From a bacterium (GTDB taxonomy: Bacteria > Planctomycetota > Planctomycetia > Planctomycetales > Planctomycetaceae): a DNA stretch of 40,257 nt. A program made the translations under genes and the position numbers. The stretch spans positions 1 through 40,257 of the forward strand of contig WGME01000029.1 in NCBI GenBank assembly GCA_016125225.1. Direction: 5' to 3'. The notes below the pieces were generated by a model that made no database searches, was not told the DNA's origin, and saw nothing but the letters and a program-made list of their open reading frames with translations. Positions within the stretch are counted from its first letter, which is position 1. Each line of letters opens with the position of its first letter. Of the stretch, positions 1 through 8,000 are shown in pieces.

Positions 1-141
1 AAGTGGAACGCACCATCTCCTGGCTGGGTAACTACCGACGGCTCTTGGTGCGACACGAATACCATATTCACATGTTCCAGGGGTTTATTACACTCGCCTG
101 CCTCATGTTATGCCTCAAACGGTTTTGAAACCGCCTCTAGA
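1..141 (+). mobile_element. 3' end of an IS5-type insertion sequence
   Basis: The left edge holds the last part of a transposase gene followed by a short GC-richer end, CGGTTTTGAAACCGCCTCTAG (about 120-140). In IS5-type elements a terminal inverted repeat normally sits directly after the transposase stop, and this stretch fits that place. It also contains a small self-complementary core, CGGTTT-TG-AAACCG. The left inverted repeat lies outside the window, so the element boundary is inferred. The sequence becomes clearly more AT-rich after about 140. Confidence 0.6.
3..128 (+). CDS. IS5-type transposase, C-terminal fragment
   Basis: The last 41 residues of a DDE transposase are visible. They begin VERTISWLGNYRRLLVR and end in TGA at 126-128. 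The pattern RTxxWLxxYRRLxxRYE followed by a hydrophobic helix and a terminal LKRF is the typical C-terminus of IS5-group (IS427/ISL2-like) transposases, where it contributes the end of the catalytic domain. The start and the DDE residues lie upstream of the window, so I cannot tell whether the copy is intact. Its presence next to broken genes fits a region rearranged by mobile elements. Confidence 0.8.
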   Translation: MERTISWLGNYRRLLVRHEYHIHMFQGFITLACLMLCLKRF

Positions 142-406
142 CTCATTTCTGATGTGCTGTTGAATTTCATAAGTGCTTGAATGAGTAAAGATGTTGTATG
201 ATCAGCAACGTCTCAACACCCCTCATCTCTCAACCAATATTCAACATAACAGTATAATTTGTATGATGTTATGATTTATTGGTCTTGTGTCGCTTCGCTC
301 CTACAGCGACACATGTTGTACACCATCTGTTGGCAACAGATAGCAACTTATATGTGTTGATTATTTGTTGTTATTATCTAATATACTCAGCTTTTTCCGT
401 AAGTTC
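129..406. other. AT-rich intergenic stretch with tandem stem-loops
   Basis: No gene is seen here. Several small hairpins follow one another: CATAAC/GTTATG around 243-272, TGTGTCGC/GCGACACA at 286-293 and 306-313, and a nearly perfect palindrome ATCTGTTG-G-CAACAGAT at 325-341. They lie just past the 3' end of the leftward polymerase-like gene and may end its transcript or mark an element end. The region is much richer in A/T than the chromosome further right. Confidence 0.5.
286..341. repeat. Two adjacent stem-loops
   Basis: An 8-bp stem (286-293 with 306-313, 12-nt loop) is followed 11 nt later by a second 8-bp stem with a one-base loop (325-332 with 334-341). Neither is followed by a clear T run on either strand, so a classic intrinsic terminator is not shown. 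They could be transcript 3' ends or recombination or replication structures of the mobile patch. Confidence 0.45.
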
Positions 407-1714
407 TTATTTGGCGGTGGGTTTCGTCTTGAAATTCGCCGGAAAGTTCGCTTTTCTGAGTGAAGACCGAACCGACTCGACAAGAGTTGGGAGTTCGCTC
501 TCTCGACAGAATAGAGCATCATGACACGTGAGAATCGGGGAACCGTTCGTTCTTTCAACGAAATCCCCGGCAGCACAGTCAATAACGATGTGCCGCTCCG
601 TTGATTGCAACAGCTTCGCGGTCTTCTTGTAAGCTGTTATTGCTGATTCACCGGCGACAGGTTGCTTATTTCTCCGCAGCCACGCTGCAACCGTTGGGTA
701 CATGTGAATCATGACTTGCTTCACGATCTGACTGTCAGGCGTCTGCCTGTACCAGCCTGCGTACCAGAAGGCGTTAAGGGCTAGCTTCGCTCTGTCCCGG
801 TCGATGCCACCATTTGCCATCCGGAAGTCACATAAGTTAGCAATGTGCTCATAGACGTCGGGTTCAGTTCTGCAAGCAACTCTTTGCCATTCGACCGCGT
901 CGAATGCGTTCGGATGATCCCTCAACACGAATAACGCTATAGCGTTCGCTGAGAACCCCGAAACATCAACTTCTGCAAGATGCTCATCGTCAATCGTGAT
1001 GAATTGCCTCAGCTCGCGTTTCATCCCGGTGAAGGTTGAATAGAGCCTTCCCGCTTCGGAACGCGACATGCGAAAGCGTTTCGATGCAAGACGATCAATC
1101 GCGAACGCTGCCGACTTCTTTTGAACATGTACGAGACTGCTCTTCTTCAGCCATTTGCTGGCAGCGTGATCGTCGAAATCGATTTGACATAAACTGTCAA
1201 AGAGATGCCTTTCAAGTTCTGACGGATTATCAATCAGCAGCGACACATCGTTAGATGCTCGCTTGCTGCATTGTGTCTGACGGTACTTCTTACGTGCTGC
1301 TGAGGTTTGCAGCTCGTATGACAGAAGCTCGTCAGCCAGAATCGACTGAGCGAACCCATAAGATGCTACCGTGTTATCTTTAGAGGTCGATGACCATCGG
1401 TGAGACGTTCGTGTGAGATAGCCAACAGCCTCAAGCCGGGTTCGTACTGATTTGATAGCGTTGACGGGGATAAGCTCACTCAACCACTGTGAAGAGACAG
1501 GGACTTGTGCCCATCCGTCATGGCGAGCGTTGAGAAACACTTGCCATTCAAAGACTGTTGAAACGAACGCTGCAAGATGATCTTGTGTCGCTGTGCTTGA
1601 GTCTGAAAAGACATTCAACCGGCACAAGCTATGCGGAATTAAAAGTGACGGTGAACTGAGTGATCTATCTGAAGTCAGATGCTTTGCTGGGTAAAGGCGA
1701 TTGGTCGTGAGCAC
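407..1714 (-). CDS. Divergent family-A-like DNA polymerase (TV-Pol-like)
   Basis: The 435-residue protein has no intact housekeeping relative that I recognise, but it carries the three palm/fingers motifs of family A polymerases in the right order. Motif A is LAEVDVSGF with D250. A motif B-like helix has R306-x3-K310-x7-Y318-A, close to the Pol I RxxxKx7YG helix. Motif C is TCHDALF with H398-D399. Residues about 70-110 look like a winged helix. I recall that such proteins were described as TV-Pol, polymerases of transposons and viruses related to Pol I and T7 RNA polymerase. The start is GTG at 1714; an in-frame TAA lies two codons upstream, so it cannot begin earlier. The gene is flanked by an IS5-type end and broken genes, consistent with a mobile origin. 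Activity is inferred from motifs only. Confidence 0.6.
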   Translation of the reverse strand: MLTTNRLYPAKHLTSDRSLSSPSLLIPHSLCRLNVFSDSSTATQDHLAAFVSTVFEWQVFLNARHDGWAQVPVSSQWLSELIPVNAIKSVRTRLEAVGYLTRTSHRWSSTSKDNTVASYGFAQSILADELLSYELQTSAARKKYRQTQCSKRASNDVSLLIDNPSELERHLFDSLCQIDFDDHAASKWLKKSSLVHVQKKSAAFAIDRLASKRFRMSRSEAGRLYSTFTGMKRELRQFITIDDEHLAEVDVSGFSANAIALFVLRDHPNAFDAVEWQRVACRTEPDVYEHIANLCDFRMANGGIDRDRAKLALNAFWYAGWYRQTPDSQIVKQVMIHMYPTVAAWLRRNKQPVAGESAITAYKKTAKLLQSTERHIVIDCAAGDFVERTNGSPILTCHDALFCRESELPTLVESVRSSLRKANFPANFKTKPTAK

Positions 1715-1865
1715 AGAATGTTAGCTGAGAAAAAGTTGCGGAATTGAACACGTCTACGCAACTAGCATCAAAGAGAGAGCGTAAGCTATCATAAAGCTGA
1801 TCGTAAGTCAAGTGCACACAAAGCGTTGAGTGTACACTTCAAGCTTCAATTGATGGTTCTTCACC
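1715..1865. promoter_or_regulatory. Divergent intergenic region with small inverted repeats
   Basis: This is the shared upstream region of the leftward polymerase-like gene and the rightward SRAP fragment. It contains GTTGCG/CGCAAC (about 1736-1763) and an imperfect 10-bp pair AAGTGCACAC / GTGTACACTT (about 1810-1840). No confident -35/-10 pair can be named. The second repeat may be an operator-like site, but that is inference. Confidence 0.3.
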
Positions 1866-2174
1866 ATGTGCGGTCGATTCAATCTTCGTCTTAAACCATC
1901 CGAACTGGAAGAGTTCTTCCGCGTGCTCAATGCCCCAGATATGGGCTTCCGTTACAACATCGCCCCCACTCAGCCGATTCTGGCGATTATCGTTCGCGAT
2001 GGTCAGCCTACATGGCAGGTCGCTCCGTGGGGATTGCATCCGAGTTGGTCTAAGACACTGCTGATTAACGCACGGTCTGAGACCGTGTTTGAGAAACGAG
2101 CTTTCAGCAAGTCAATTCGAGAGCGTCGCTGTATCGTTCCGGCCAGTGGCTTCTACGAATGGCAGACGATTTGA
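1866..2174 (+). pseudogene. Truncated SRAP-domain (YedK/HMCES-like) protein
   Basis: The SRAP family shields abasic sites in single-stranded DNA through a thiazolidine cross-link formed by the N-terminal cysteine. The first half is clear: MCGRF with Cys2, then a YNIAPTQ segment, an INARSET motif (Asn68, Glu72) and IVPASGFYEW with Glu98. Full-length members are roughly 200-240 residues. This frame stops at residue 102, directly after the FYEW motif, so the C-terminal half, including the family's catalytic histidine (His160 in E. coli YedK), is absent. I read it as a pseudogene or a non-catalytic fragment. The converging msrA fragment downstream is cut in the same manner, so one deletion or replacement event could explain both. 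Confidence 0.85.
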
Positions 2175-2340
2175 GCAGAGAGAGTGCAGACTGAGAGGTG
2201 AGTTCAGACGCTTGATTCAAGCTAGTTTGAGATTTCGTCCGATGAATCTCGTATCAGCATAAGAGCGTGATCCAGTGGGGTTCACACTCGATTAGGCTAC
2301 AAGAGTGGGTTGGAAATCGTTTTGAAAATCGTTTTGAAGA
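2175..2340. other. Filler sequence between two truncated genes
   Basis: No coding signal is recognised. This 166-base stretch separates the broken ends of the SRAP and msrA genes and belongs to neither. It includes a short tandem duplication, AAATCGTTTTG repeated around 2317-2337. It probably marks the site of the event that removed both 3' halves. Confidence 0.5.
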
Positions 2341-2490
2341 TTATCTGAAGAACAAGCTGTATTGGTCATAAGTGCCATTCGCATAACCCGAAACGACGCG
2401 TTCAACGCCCCGGATGGCTTCAAAGACGGCTTCCAGACACCAGAAGCAACCACCGGCTAAAGTGGCCACTTCCCGAGGATTCTCGGACAT
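2341..2490 (-). pseudogene. msrA: Truncated peptide-methionine (S)-S-oxide reductase MsrA
   Basis: Reading leftward from the ATG at 2490-2488, the frame encodes 49 residues beginning [20 protein letters not shown]. It contains the MsrA signature GCFWC, with the nucleophilic cysteine that reduces methionine-S-sulfoxide, followed by a [12 protein letters not shown] segment typical of the family. A GAGAAGG Shine-Dalgarno-like stretch precedes the start. MsrA proteins are about 160-220 residues long. Here the frame ends at TAA 2341-2343 after a few unrelated residues, so everything after the first strands and helix is lost. It is a remnant without the resolving region and is very probably inactive. 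Confidence 0.85.
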
Positions 2491-2828
2491 GATCCCAACC
2501 TTCTCGAACATTTATGGAGGCGTCAACTTCTCAATCTCATTCACCGAATTATCCTGAAGCTGACGTACGGGCACAACTGGCTTCGCTACGGTGTTCTGTG
2601 GTCAGCCGGGTCGAAAATTCCAGTCGTTACGCTCAGGCAAGCATCAGGATTCCATGTTTCGCTGCATTCCACCAGCCATCGCCTACCGCAGTGCGGCTGT
2701 CGTTCGCAAAATCCGTGCAAGCTCGGATCGACGCCGGCTCTCGGCGGCATTCACAGTTTCCCATTTGCTTTTCGCCGCGGACTCCTCAAGAATCGAGGCA
2801 GTTCGATCCGTTTCCAAGGAGTCTGTTC
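2491..2828. other. Intergenic region between msrA fragment and lactonase gene
   Basis: An open frame runs through this stretch in phase with the following gene, but its translation is low-complexity and lacks any family signal. The true start of the next gene is at 2829, after a strong ribosome-binding site. Divergent promoters for msrA and the lactonase gene would lie here. I cannot name them with confidence. Confidence 0.4.
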
Positions 2829-4328
2829 ATGTTACGTTTGTCCTGTTTGTCCGCTCTGCTGTTCAGCGGCATGGCGGCTGCCAATGTCGTGATGGCTGAT
2901 GATCTCAAGACGCTGCTCGCGCCGAATGCCACGGCGACCAAAGTCGTCGGCGACTGCAAATTCACGGAAGGCCCGGCCTACAGCCCCAAAGGCTTTCTCC
3001 TCTTCAGCGACATCCCCAACGAACGGATTGTCCGCTATGACAACGACGGCTCATCCAGCGACTACCTGAAGCCTTCAGGTAAATCGAATGGGCTGGTCTT
3101 TGATGCCGCCGGTCATCTTTACGCATGCCAAGGTGGTGCCCGACGCGTGGTGCGGATCAGCGCGGTGGATGGCAAGATCGAAGTCCTCTGTGATCAGTAC
3201 GAAGGCAAGAAGCTCAACAGCCCGAACGATCTCGCCCTCGATAATCAAGGCGGGCTTTACTTCACCGACCCGCGTTACGGTGACGAAGCCGATGTCGAAC
3301 AGAAGGTGATGGGGGTCTATTACATCGATGCCGCCGGGAAAACGACACGAGTCATCGATTCGCTGCAACGTCCGAACGGCATTCTCGTCTCCAACGATGG
3401 CAAGACGCTCCTGGTCGCCGAACCCAACAAACGCGAACTGTGGCGATATGCGATTCAGTCGCCGGGCCAACTCGGCAAAGGCGAACTCATCTTCACCGGA
3501 GAAGAACAACTCGATGGCGGTGGCCCCGATGGCATGTGCCTCGACGACGCTGGCGGCATTTATGCCACTTATGGCAGCGTGGTGGTGCTGAATCCGGAAG
3601 GGCAACTCATCGGCCGCATTCCGGTTCCGGAACGCCCGGCGAACTGCACCTTTGGTGGTCCGGACGGCCAGACGTTGTTTGTGACCGCCCGCACCAGTCT
3701 TTACAGCATTCCCATGTCCGTGAAAGGTGCTCCGCTGGCCGGTCAGGGTCCGAAACCTGTTCCTGCCGTCAGCCGTCGTGCTCCGTCGGTCCCCGTGATC
3801 CTGGCCAGTCTGGTTAACGCAGAAGACGTGAAGTCGATCAAGATCGAAGGCATCACGCTCAAGGCCCCGGCGACCTGGCAGCAGCAACCGCCCGCCAATC
3901 GTCTGCGTTTGTCGCAGTTCGCGATCCCCGCTGCTGAGGGAGACAAAGAATCCGGCGAACTGGTGATTTCGTTCTTCCGCGGCGATGGCGGCGGCATCGA
4001 TCCCAACCTGAAGCGTTGGACCGACCAGTTCACGGGAGATGGCCGCAAGGTCAAGCTGACTAAAGGCCAATCGGAACAGGGAACCTATTATCTCCACGAC
4101 GTCACCGGGACCTATCTGAAGTCGGAAGGAGGCGGTCCCTTTGCTCCCGGCAAGAAGACGCCGATGCCTGGTTACCGCTCGCTGAGCGTGATCCTGCAGG
4201 TGCCGGACGAAGGCAACTACTTCCTGCGGCTCACCGGCCCGGAAAAGACCATCACCGCCGCCGCGGACGCCTTCCGCACCTCCTTCGGCGGCGATGCGGC
4301 GAAAGAAGAAGCGTATGAGATGAAGTAA
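2829..4328 (+). CDS. Secreted SMP-30/gluconolactonase-like protein with extra C-terminal domain
   Basis: The 499-residue protein has a signal peptide (LSCLSALLFSGMAAANVVMA, residues about 4-24). Residues about 30-310 form an SMP-30/gluconolactonase/LRE beta-propeller. The visible signatures are FTEGPAYSPKG, a SNGLVFD strand, NSPNDLALD, YFTDPRYG, RPNGILVSNDGKTLLVAEP and DGGGPDGMCLD, which supply metal-binding Glu, Asn and Asp positions. Such enzymes hydrolyse sugar lactones or similar esters, and the substrate cannot be told. Residues about 345-499 are a separate domain of unknown function, seen alone in other planctomycete exported proteins as far as I recall. The start at 2829 is chosen because AAGGAG lies 7 nt upstream and a signal peptide follows. 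The longer frame from 2514 adds only unstructured residues. Confidence 0.85.
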   Translation: MLRLSCLSALLFSGMAAANVVMADDLKTLLAPNATATKVVGDCKFTEGPAYSPKGFLLFSDIPNERIVRYDNDGSSSDYLKPSGKSNGLVFDAAGHLYACQGGARRVVRISAVDGKIEVLCDQYEGKKLNSPNDLALDNQGGLYFTDPRYGDEADVEQKVMGVYYIDAAGKTTRVIDSLQRPNGILVSNDGKTLLVAEPNKRELWRYAIQSPGQLGKGELIFTGEEQLDGGGPDGMCLDDAGGIYATYGSVVVLNPEGQLIGRIPVPERPANCTFGGPDGQTLFVTARTSLYSIPMSVKGAPLAGQGPKPVPAVSRRAPSVPVILASLVNAEDVKSIKIEGITLKAPATWQQQPPANRLRLSQFAIPAAEGDKESGELVISFFRGDGGGIDPNLKRWTDQFTGDGRKVKLTKGQSEQGTYYLHDVTGTYLKSEGGGPFAPGKKTPMPGYRSLSVILQVPDEGNYFLRLTGPEKTITAAADAFRTSFGGDAAKEEAYEMK

Positions 4329-4343
4329 CTCATCCCATCATCA

Positions 4344-4416
4344 ACTAGCCCGCAGCGCCAGCGAGGGTATTTTTTTGGAACATGGAAAGTGACCCTTGCT
4401 CGCGCTGCGGGCTAGT
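4344..4416. repeat. Intergenic inverted repeat, 25-nt arms
   Basis: ACTAGCCCGCAGCGCCAGCG... (4344-4368) pairs with its near-complement at 4392-4416, with 23 of 25 positions matching, around a 23-nt AT-rich centre. It follows the lactonase stop by 15 bases and could terminate or stabilise its transcript. The left arm resembles a motif I recall as recurrent between genes in several planctomycete genomes, so it may be a REP-like dispersed repeat. That is from memory and unchecked. Confidence 0.7.
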
Positions 4417-4429
4417 TTTGTTGGCAACC

Positions 4430-4446
4430 GTCAGGCGGAGCCTGAC
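4430..4446. repeat. Small palindromic hairpin
   Basis: GTCAGGC-GGA-GCCTGAC is a perfect 7-bp stem with a 3-base loop, 13 bases after the larger inverted repeat. It may be a second REP-like unit or part of the same composite element. Confidence 0.6.
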
Positions 4447-4495
4447 CTCCCGATAGCAACATGTGATACTCTGGCATTATTGAAGAATCATTGCG

Positions 4496-5032
4496 ATGTC
4501 TGCCCTGAATCCAGTGACTGACGAACGACCACGCAGGTGGGAATCAGCGATTCAAGTTACAAAAGTTCTGCTTTGGAGAACGGGCTACTTTTCATTGATT
4601 ATCGGAGCGTTTCAGAATTCAAGTCCAGTACCGGCATTGATCGGGGCACTTGTAGGATTCGGCCTCGGCATATTGGAAATCCGAATCACCTGGACCACGT
4701 GCTTTGCTCCGAACAGCCCTCACGTCCGCCCCATGTCCCGACCCATTCTGCTCAGTAATTTCGCAACTGTACTGGGGGCCATCATAATGATCTGCGCAAT
4801 ATGTTTTGCAGACCGGTGGGGCGATGTTGCGGATGTTTACTGTGTCTGGTTCTGCGTGGGCTGCGGGGGCGTTGCTTTGATGCTGTGGATTGCGGCAATC
4901 ATCGTGGCCGGCGGAGTCAATCCCTACATTGATCAGATTCAATTCTATATGGATGGCACAAAGACCTACAAAATGTTGCATCCCGAGTTATCACAGCCTG
5001 TCAAGTCTCCTGAAGTCGTCGCCAATTCCTAG
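4496..5032 (+). CDS. Integral membrane protein of unknown function
   Basis: I do not recognise this 178-residue protein. Its N-terminus (about 25 residues) is polar. Hydrophobic segments follow at about 45-65 (ALIGALVGFGLGILEI), 86-106 (NFATVLGAIIMICAICFA) and 115-138 (a Cys/Gly-rich VWFCVGCGGVALMLWIAAII), with a possible weaker one at 25-40. The C-terminal 35 residues are polar. The product is therefore a small three- or four-span inner membrane protein. It precedes the large permease gene by 27 bases in the same direction, so the two may be co-transcribed. No clear Shine-Dalgarno sequence lies before the ATG. Confidence 0.6.
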   Translation: MSALNPVTDERPRRWESAIQVTKVLLWRTGYFSLIIGAFQNSSPVPALIGALVGFGLGILEIRITWTTCFAPNSPHVRPMSRPILLSNFATVLGAIIMICAICFADRWGDVADVYCVWFCVGCGGVALMLWIAAIIVAGGVNPYIDQIQFYMDGTKTYKMLHPELSQPVKSPEVVANS

Positions 5033-5059
5033 CCTGCCCACAGAGAGTTACAGAGACCG

Positions 5060-8000
5060 ATGCCTCACATGACTTCTAATCGCCTCCTCGGGCAGAGCCT
5101 GCGTTTCTACTGGCGAACAAATCTGGCAATTGTGCTGGGCGTTGCCATCGGCACGGCAGTGATTGGCGGGGCTCTGATCGTCGGCGATTCCGTCCGAGCC
5201 AGTCTGCGGCAGATGACGCTCGACCGCCTCGGTGAGATCGACGATGTCGTCACCGGCCCGCGGTTCTTCCGGGAACAACTGGCGGGCGATCTGCAAACCG
5301 TCTTCTGGAAGCACTCTCCGGGGCTGAAAGAAAATGCCGTCATTCAACCCTTTGTGGCTCCGGCAATTTTACTGGTGGCGGGTGCCGAGAAGCAGGCGGG
5401 CGAGACTGTCCGTCGATCCGGCCAGGTGAATGTGTATGGTGTGGATGAGCGAGCCTGGGAGTTTGTAGCACCGCCGGGAATGACAGCTCCTGTAGAAGAT
5501 GGTGCGTATCTGAACGCGTCGCTGGCGGAATCGCTGGATGCGAAAGTCGGCGACACCGTTACCATCTGGATCGAACTGCCGAGTGCGGTGCCACGTGATA
5601 CCTTGCTCGGTCAAAAAGACAACGACGCAGCGGAAGTCACCGTCATCGTGCGTGAGATTCTGCCCGACGCTGCCGGGGCCGCACGACTCGGGCTATTTCC
5701 TACGCAGCAGTTGCCATTGAATGCGTTTGTCTCGCTGGCTCATCTGCAGGACGCACTCGATCAGACGGAAATTGCCCCGACACGGCGCGATCCGCTCGGC
5801 CAACCGGCCCGCGTCAACACATTGTTTGTGCGTGATCCCTTAGCGAAAATGCCATTAGTGGACAGGACAGTTCCTGCGACCGTCTTTTCGCCAAAGAGTA
5901 TGCAAGAGGCTTGGACGCTTGCTGACCTGAATTTGCGAATTGTGCATGACACCACGTTGAATGTGCTGTCGGTCGAGAGCGAACAGATGCTGCTGGAAGA
6001 CCGCTTTGCCCAGGTGGTGCTGCAGTACGCTCACGAGCAGAAACTGCCCGCCTCACCGATGATGGTCTATCTCGCCAACTGGTTCAAAAACCCGCGCGAT
6101 CCCCAAGCCTATTCGATGTATTCGACCGTCGCGGGGTTGGATGTGCTCGACCTCGCTGAAACCTTCGGGCCATTTGAATTCGTCGGTGCCATGCCCGACA
6201 CGCTAGGCAAGCATGACGTAATCATTAACGCATTCCTGGCCGAGGATCTGAAAGTCCAGGTCGGTGATGAAATCCGCTTCGCCTATCACACCGTCGGTTC
6301 TCACGGCGAGTTGCCGGAGATCGAACGCATGGCAACGGTCCGGGGCATTGTGAAAATGGCCGGGGCAGCGATCGATCAGCAACTCACGCCAACAGTCAAA
6401 GGCATCACCGACGCCGCCTCGTTCGATGATTGGGAACAACCATTTCCGATGAAGTTGGAGGCGGTGACGGCGCGCGATGATGATTACTGGAATGCGTATC
6501 GTGCCACGCCGAAGGCCTTTTTCTCGCTGAAGACCGCTCAGGAACTTTGGCCGAGTCGTTATGGCAGTTACACTTCGGTGCGGGTCGGTTTGAAGCCGGG
6601 GCAATCGGTGGAAAACGCGACCGCTGCGTTGTCGCAGGCGCTGCTGTCGACATTGAAGCCGGCGGAAGTGGGGCTCGCGTTTCAACCGGTGCGTACTCTG
6701 GGTCTGCAAGCGGCCAATGGCTCGAATGACTTTTCGGTGCTGTTCATCAGCTTCAGTTTCTTTCTGATTCTGTCGGCGGTAATTCTCGTCGGGTTGTTGT
6801 TCCGGCTGGCCATCGAACAGCGGGTGAAGCAATGGGGGCTGCTCGCCGCGTTGGGTTACTCACCACGATTGGTGCGGCGGTTGATGCTGGGTGAGGGCGT
6901 ATTGCTCGTGGTCATCGGTGGTGTGCTCGGAATCTTCGCAGCCGTCGGTTATGCCCAGTTCATGTTGTATGGGTTGAAGACCTGGTGGATCGGAGCCATC
7001 GGCACGAAATTCCTGATGCTCGACATTCAGCCGGTGAGTCTCGCAATCGGTGCCTGCTCTGCGATGATCACATCGCTGTTGGCGATTCTCTGGTCGCAGC
7101 GGCAACTGCGGAGCATCTCGCTCCGGGAACAGTTGGTTGGCGTCTCAGAAGTCGCGGTCGCAAACGATCCCCAGCGAGCAGGGCGTGTGCGACTTCGAGC
7201 GATGATCGCAGGGGGCACGGCCGTGCTGCTGGTGCTCGGCGTGCTCATCGGCGTGATTCCGCAGGGGGAAGCCTTCAGCGGGATCGCCTGGCCTGCGGTC
7301 GTTTTCTTCATCGCAGGGATGCTGATGCTCGCCGCCGGCTTATGGGCTCAGTCCGCCTGGCTGCAACGTGACACGGGCGACTTCGTGCGCGGTCGTGGTC
7401 CCGGAGCGGTGCTGCGACTCGGTGTGCGGAACGCCGCCCGCAGACGGTCCCGCAGTGTTCTCACCACGGGGTTGATCGCCTCGGCGTCATTCGTCATTGC
7501 GGCAGTGGCCGCCGGCCACATCAACCCGACGCAAGACCGGCCTGATAAGTCCTCAGGCAATGGCGGATATACGCTGGTCGCAGAATCGAGCAGCCCGATC
7601 CTCTACAGTCTGAACACAGCCTCCGGTCGCAAGACGTTGAATCTGGTGGCCAAGACACCGGCTCAAGAGGCGGCCTTGCAAGTGATGTCGGTGATGGCAT
7701 TCCGCGTGAAGCCCGGTGAGGAGGCCAGCTGCCTCAACCTGTTTCAGACGCATGTCCCCACGATTCTTGGTGCGCCGCAGGCGATGATTGAACGCGGCGG
7801 CTTCAGCTTTGTCGGCGGTGGCGAACATCCCTGGGACATCTTGAACAAGGAACTTCCCGGGGGCGAAGTCCCCGTGCTGGGGGATATGAACACTCTGCAG
7901 TTCAGCCTCAAGAAAAGTGTCGGGCAGGACATTCCGATTCCCTCTGCTGAGAACCCGCAGCATCAATTGCAAGTGGCGGGCATGTTCAACGGCGCGGTTT

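Noticed and set aside
2514-2828. N-terminal extension of the lactonase gene from ATG 2514
   Set aside because: The extra 105 residues are Ser/Arg/Pro-rich without any domain, have no ribosome-binding site, and would place the clear signal peptide in the middle of the protein. ATG 2829 has AAGGAG upstream.
3075-4097. 340-residue frame on the minus strand opposite the lactonase gene
   Set aside because: Entirely antisense to a well-supported gene. The composition mirrors the codon bias of the sense strand and there is no family signature.
6203-6832. 209-residue minus-strand frame inside the permease gene
   Set aside because: Shadow of the FtsX gene. It is His/Arg/Gln-rich with no domain, which is typical for antisense of this GC-rich coding sequence.
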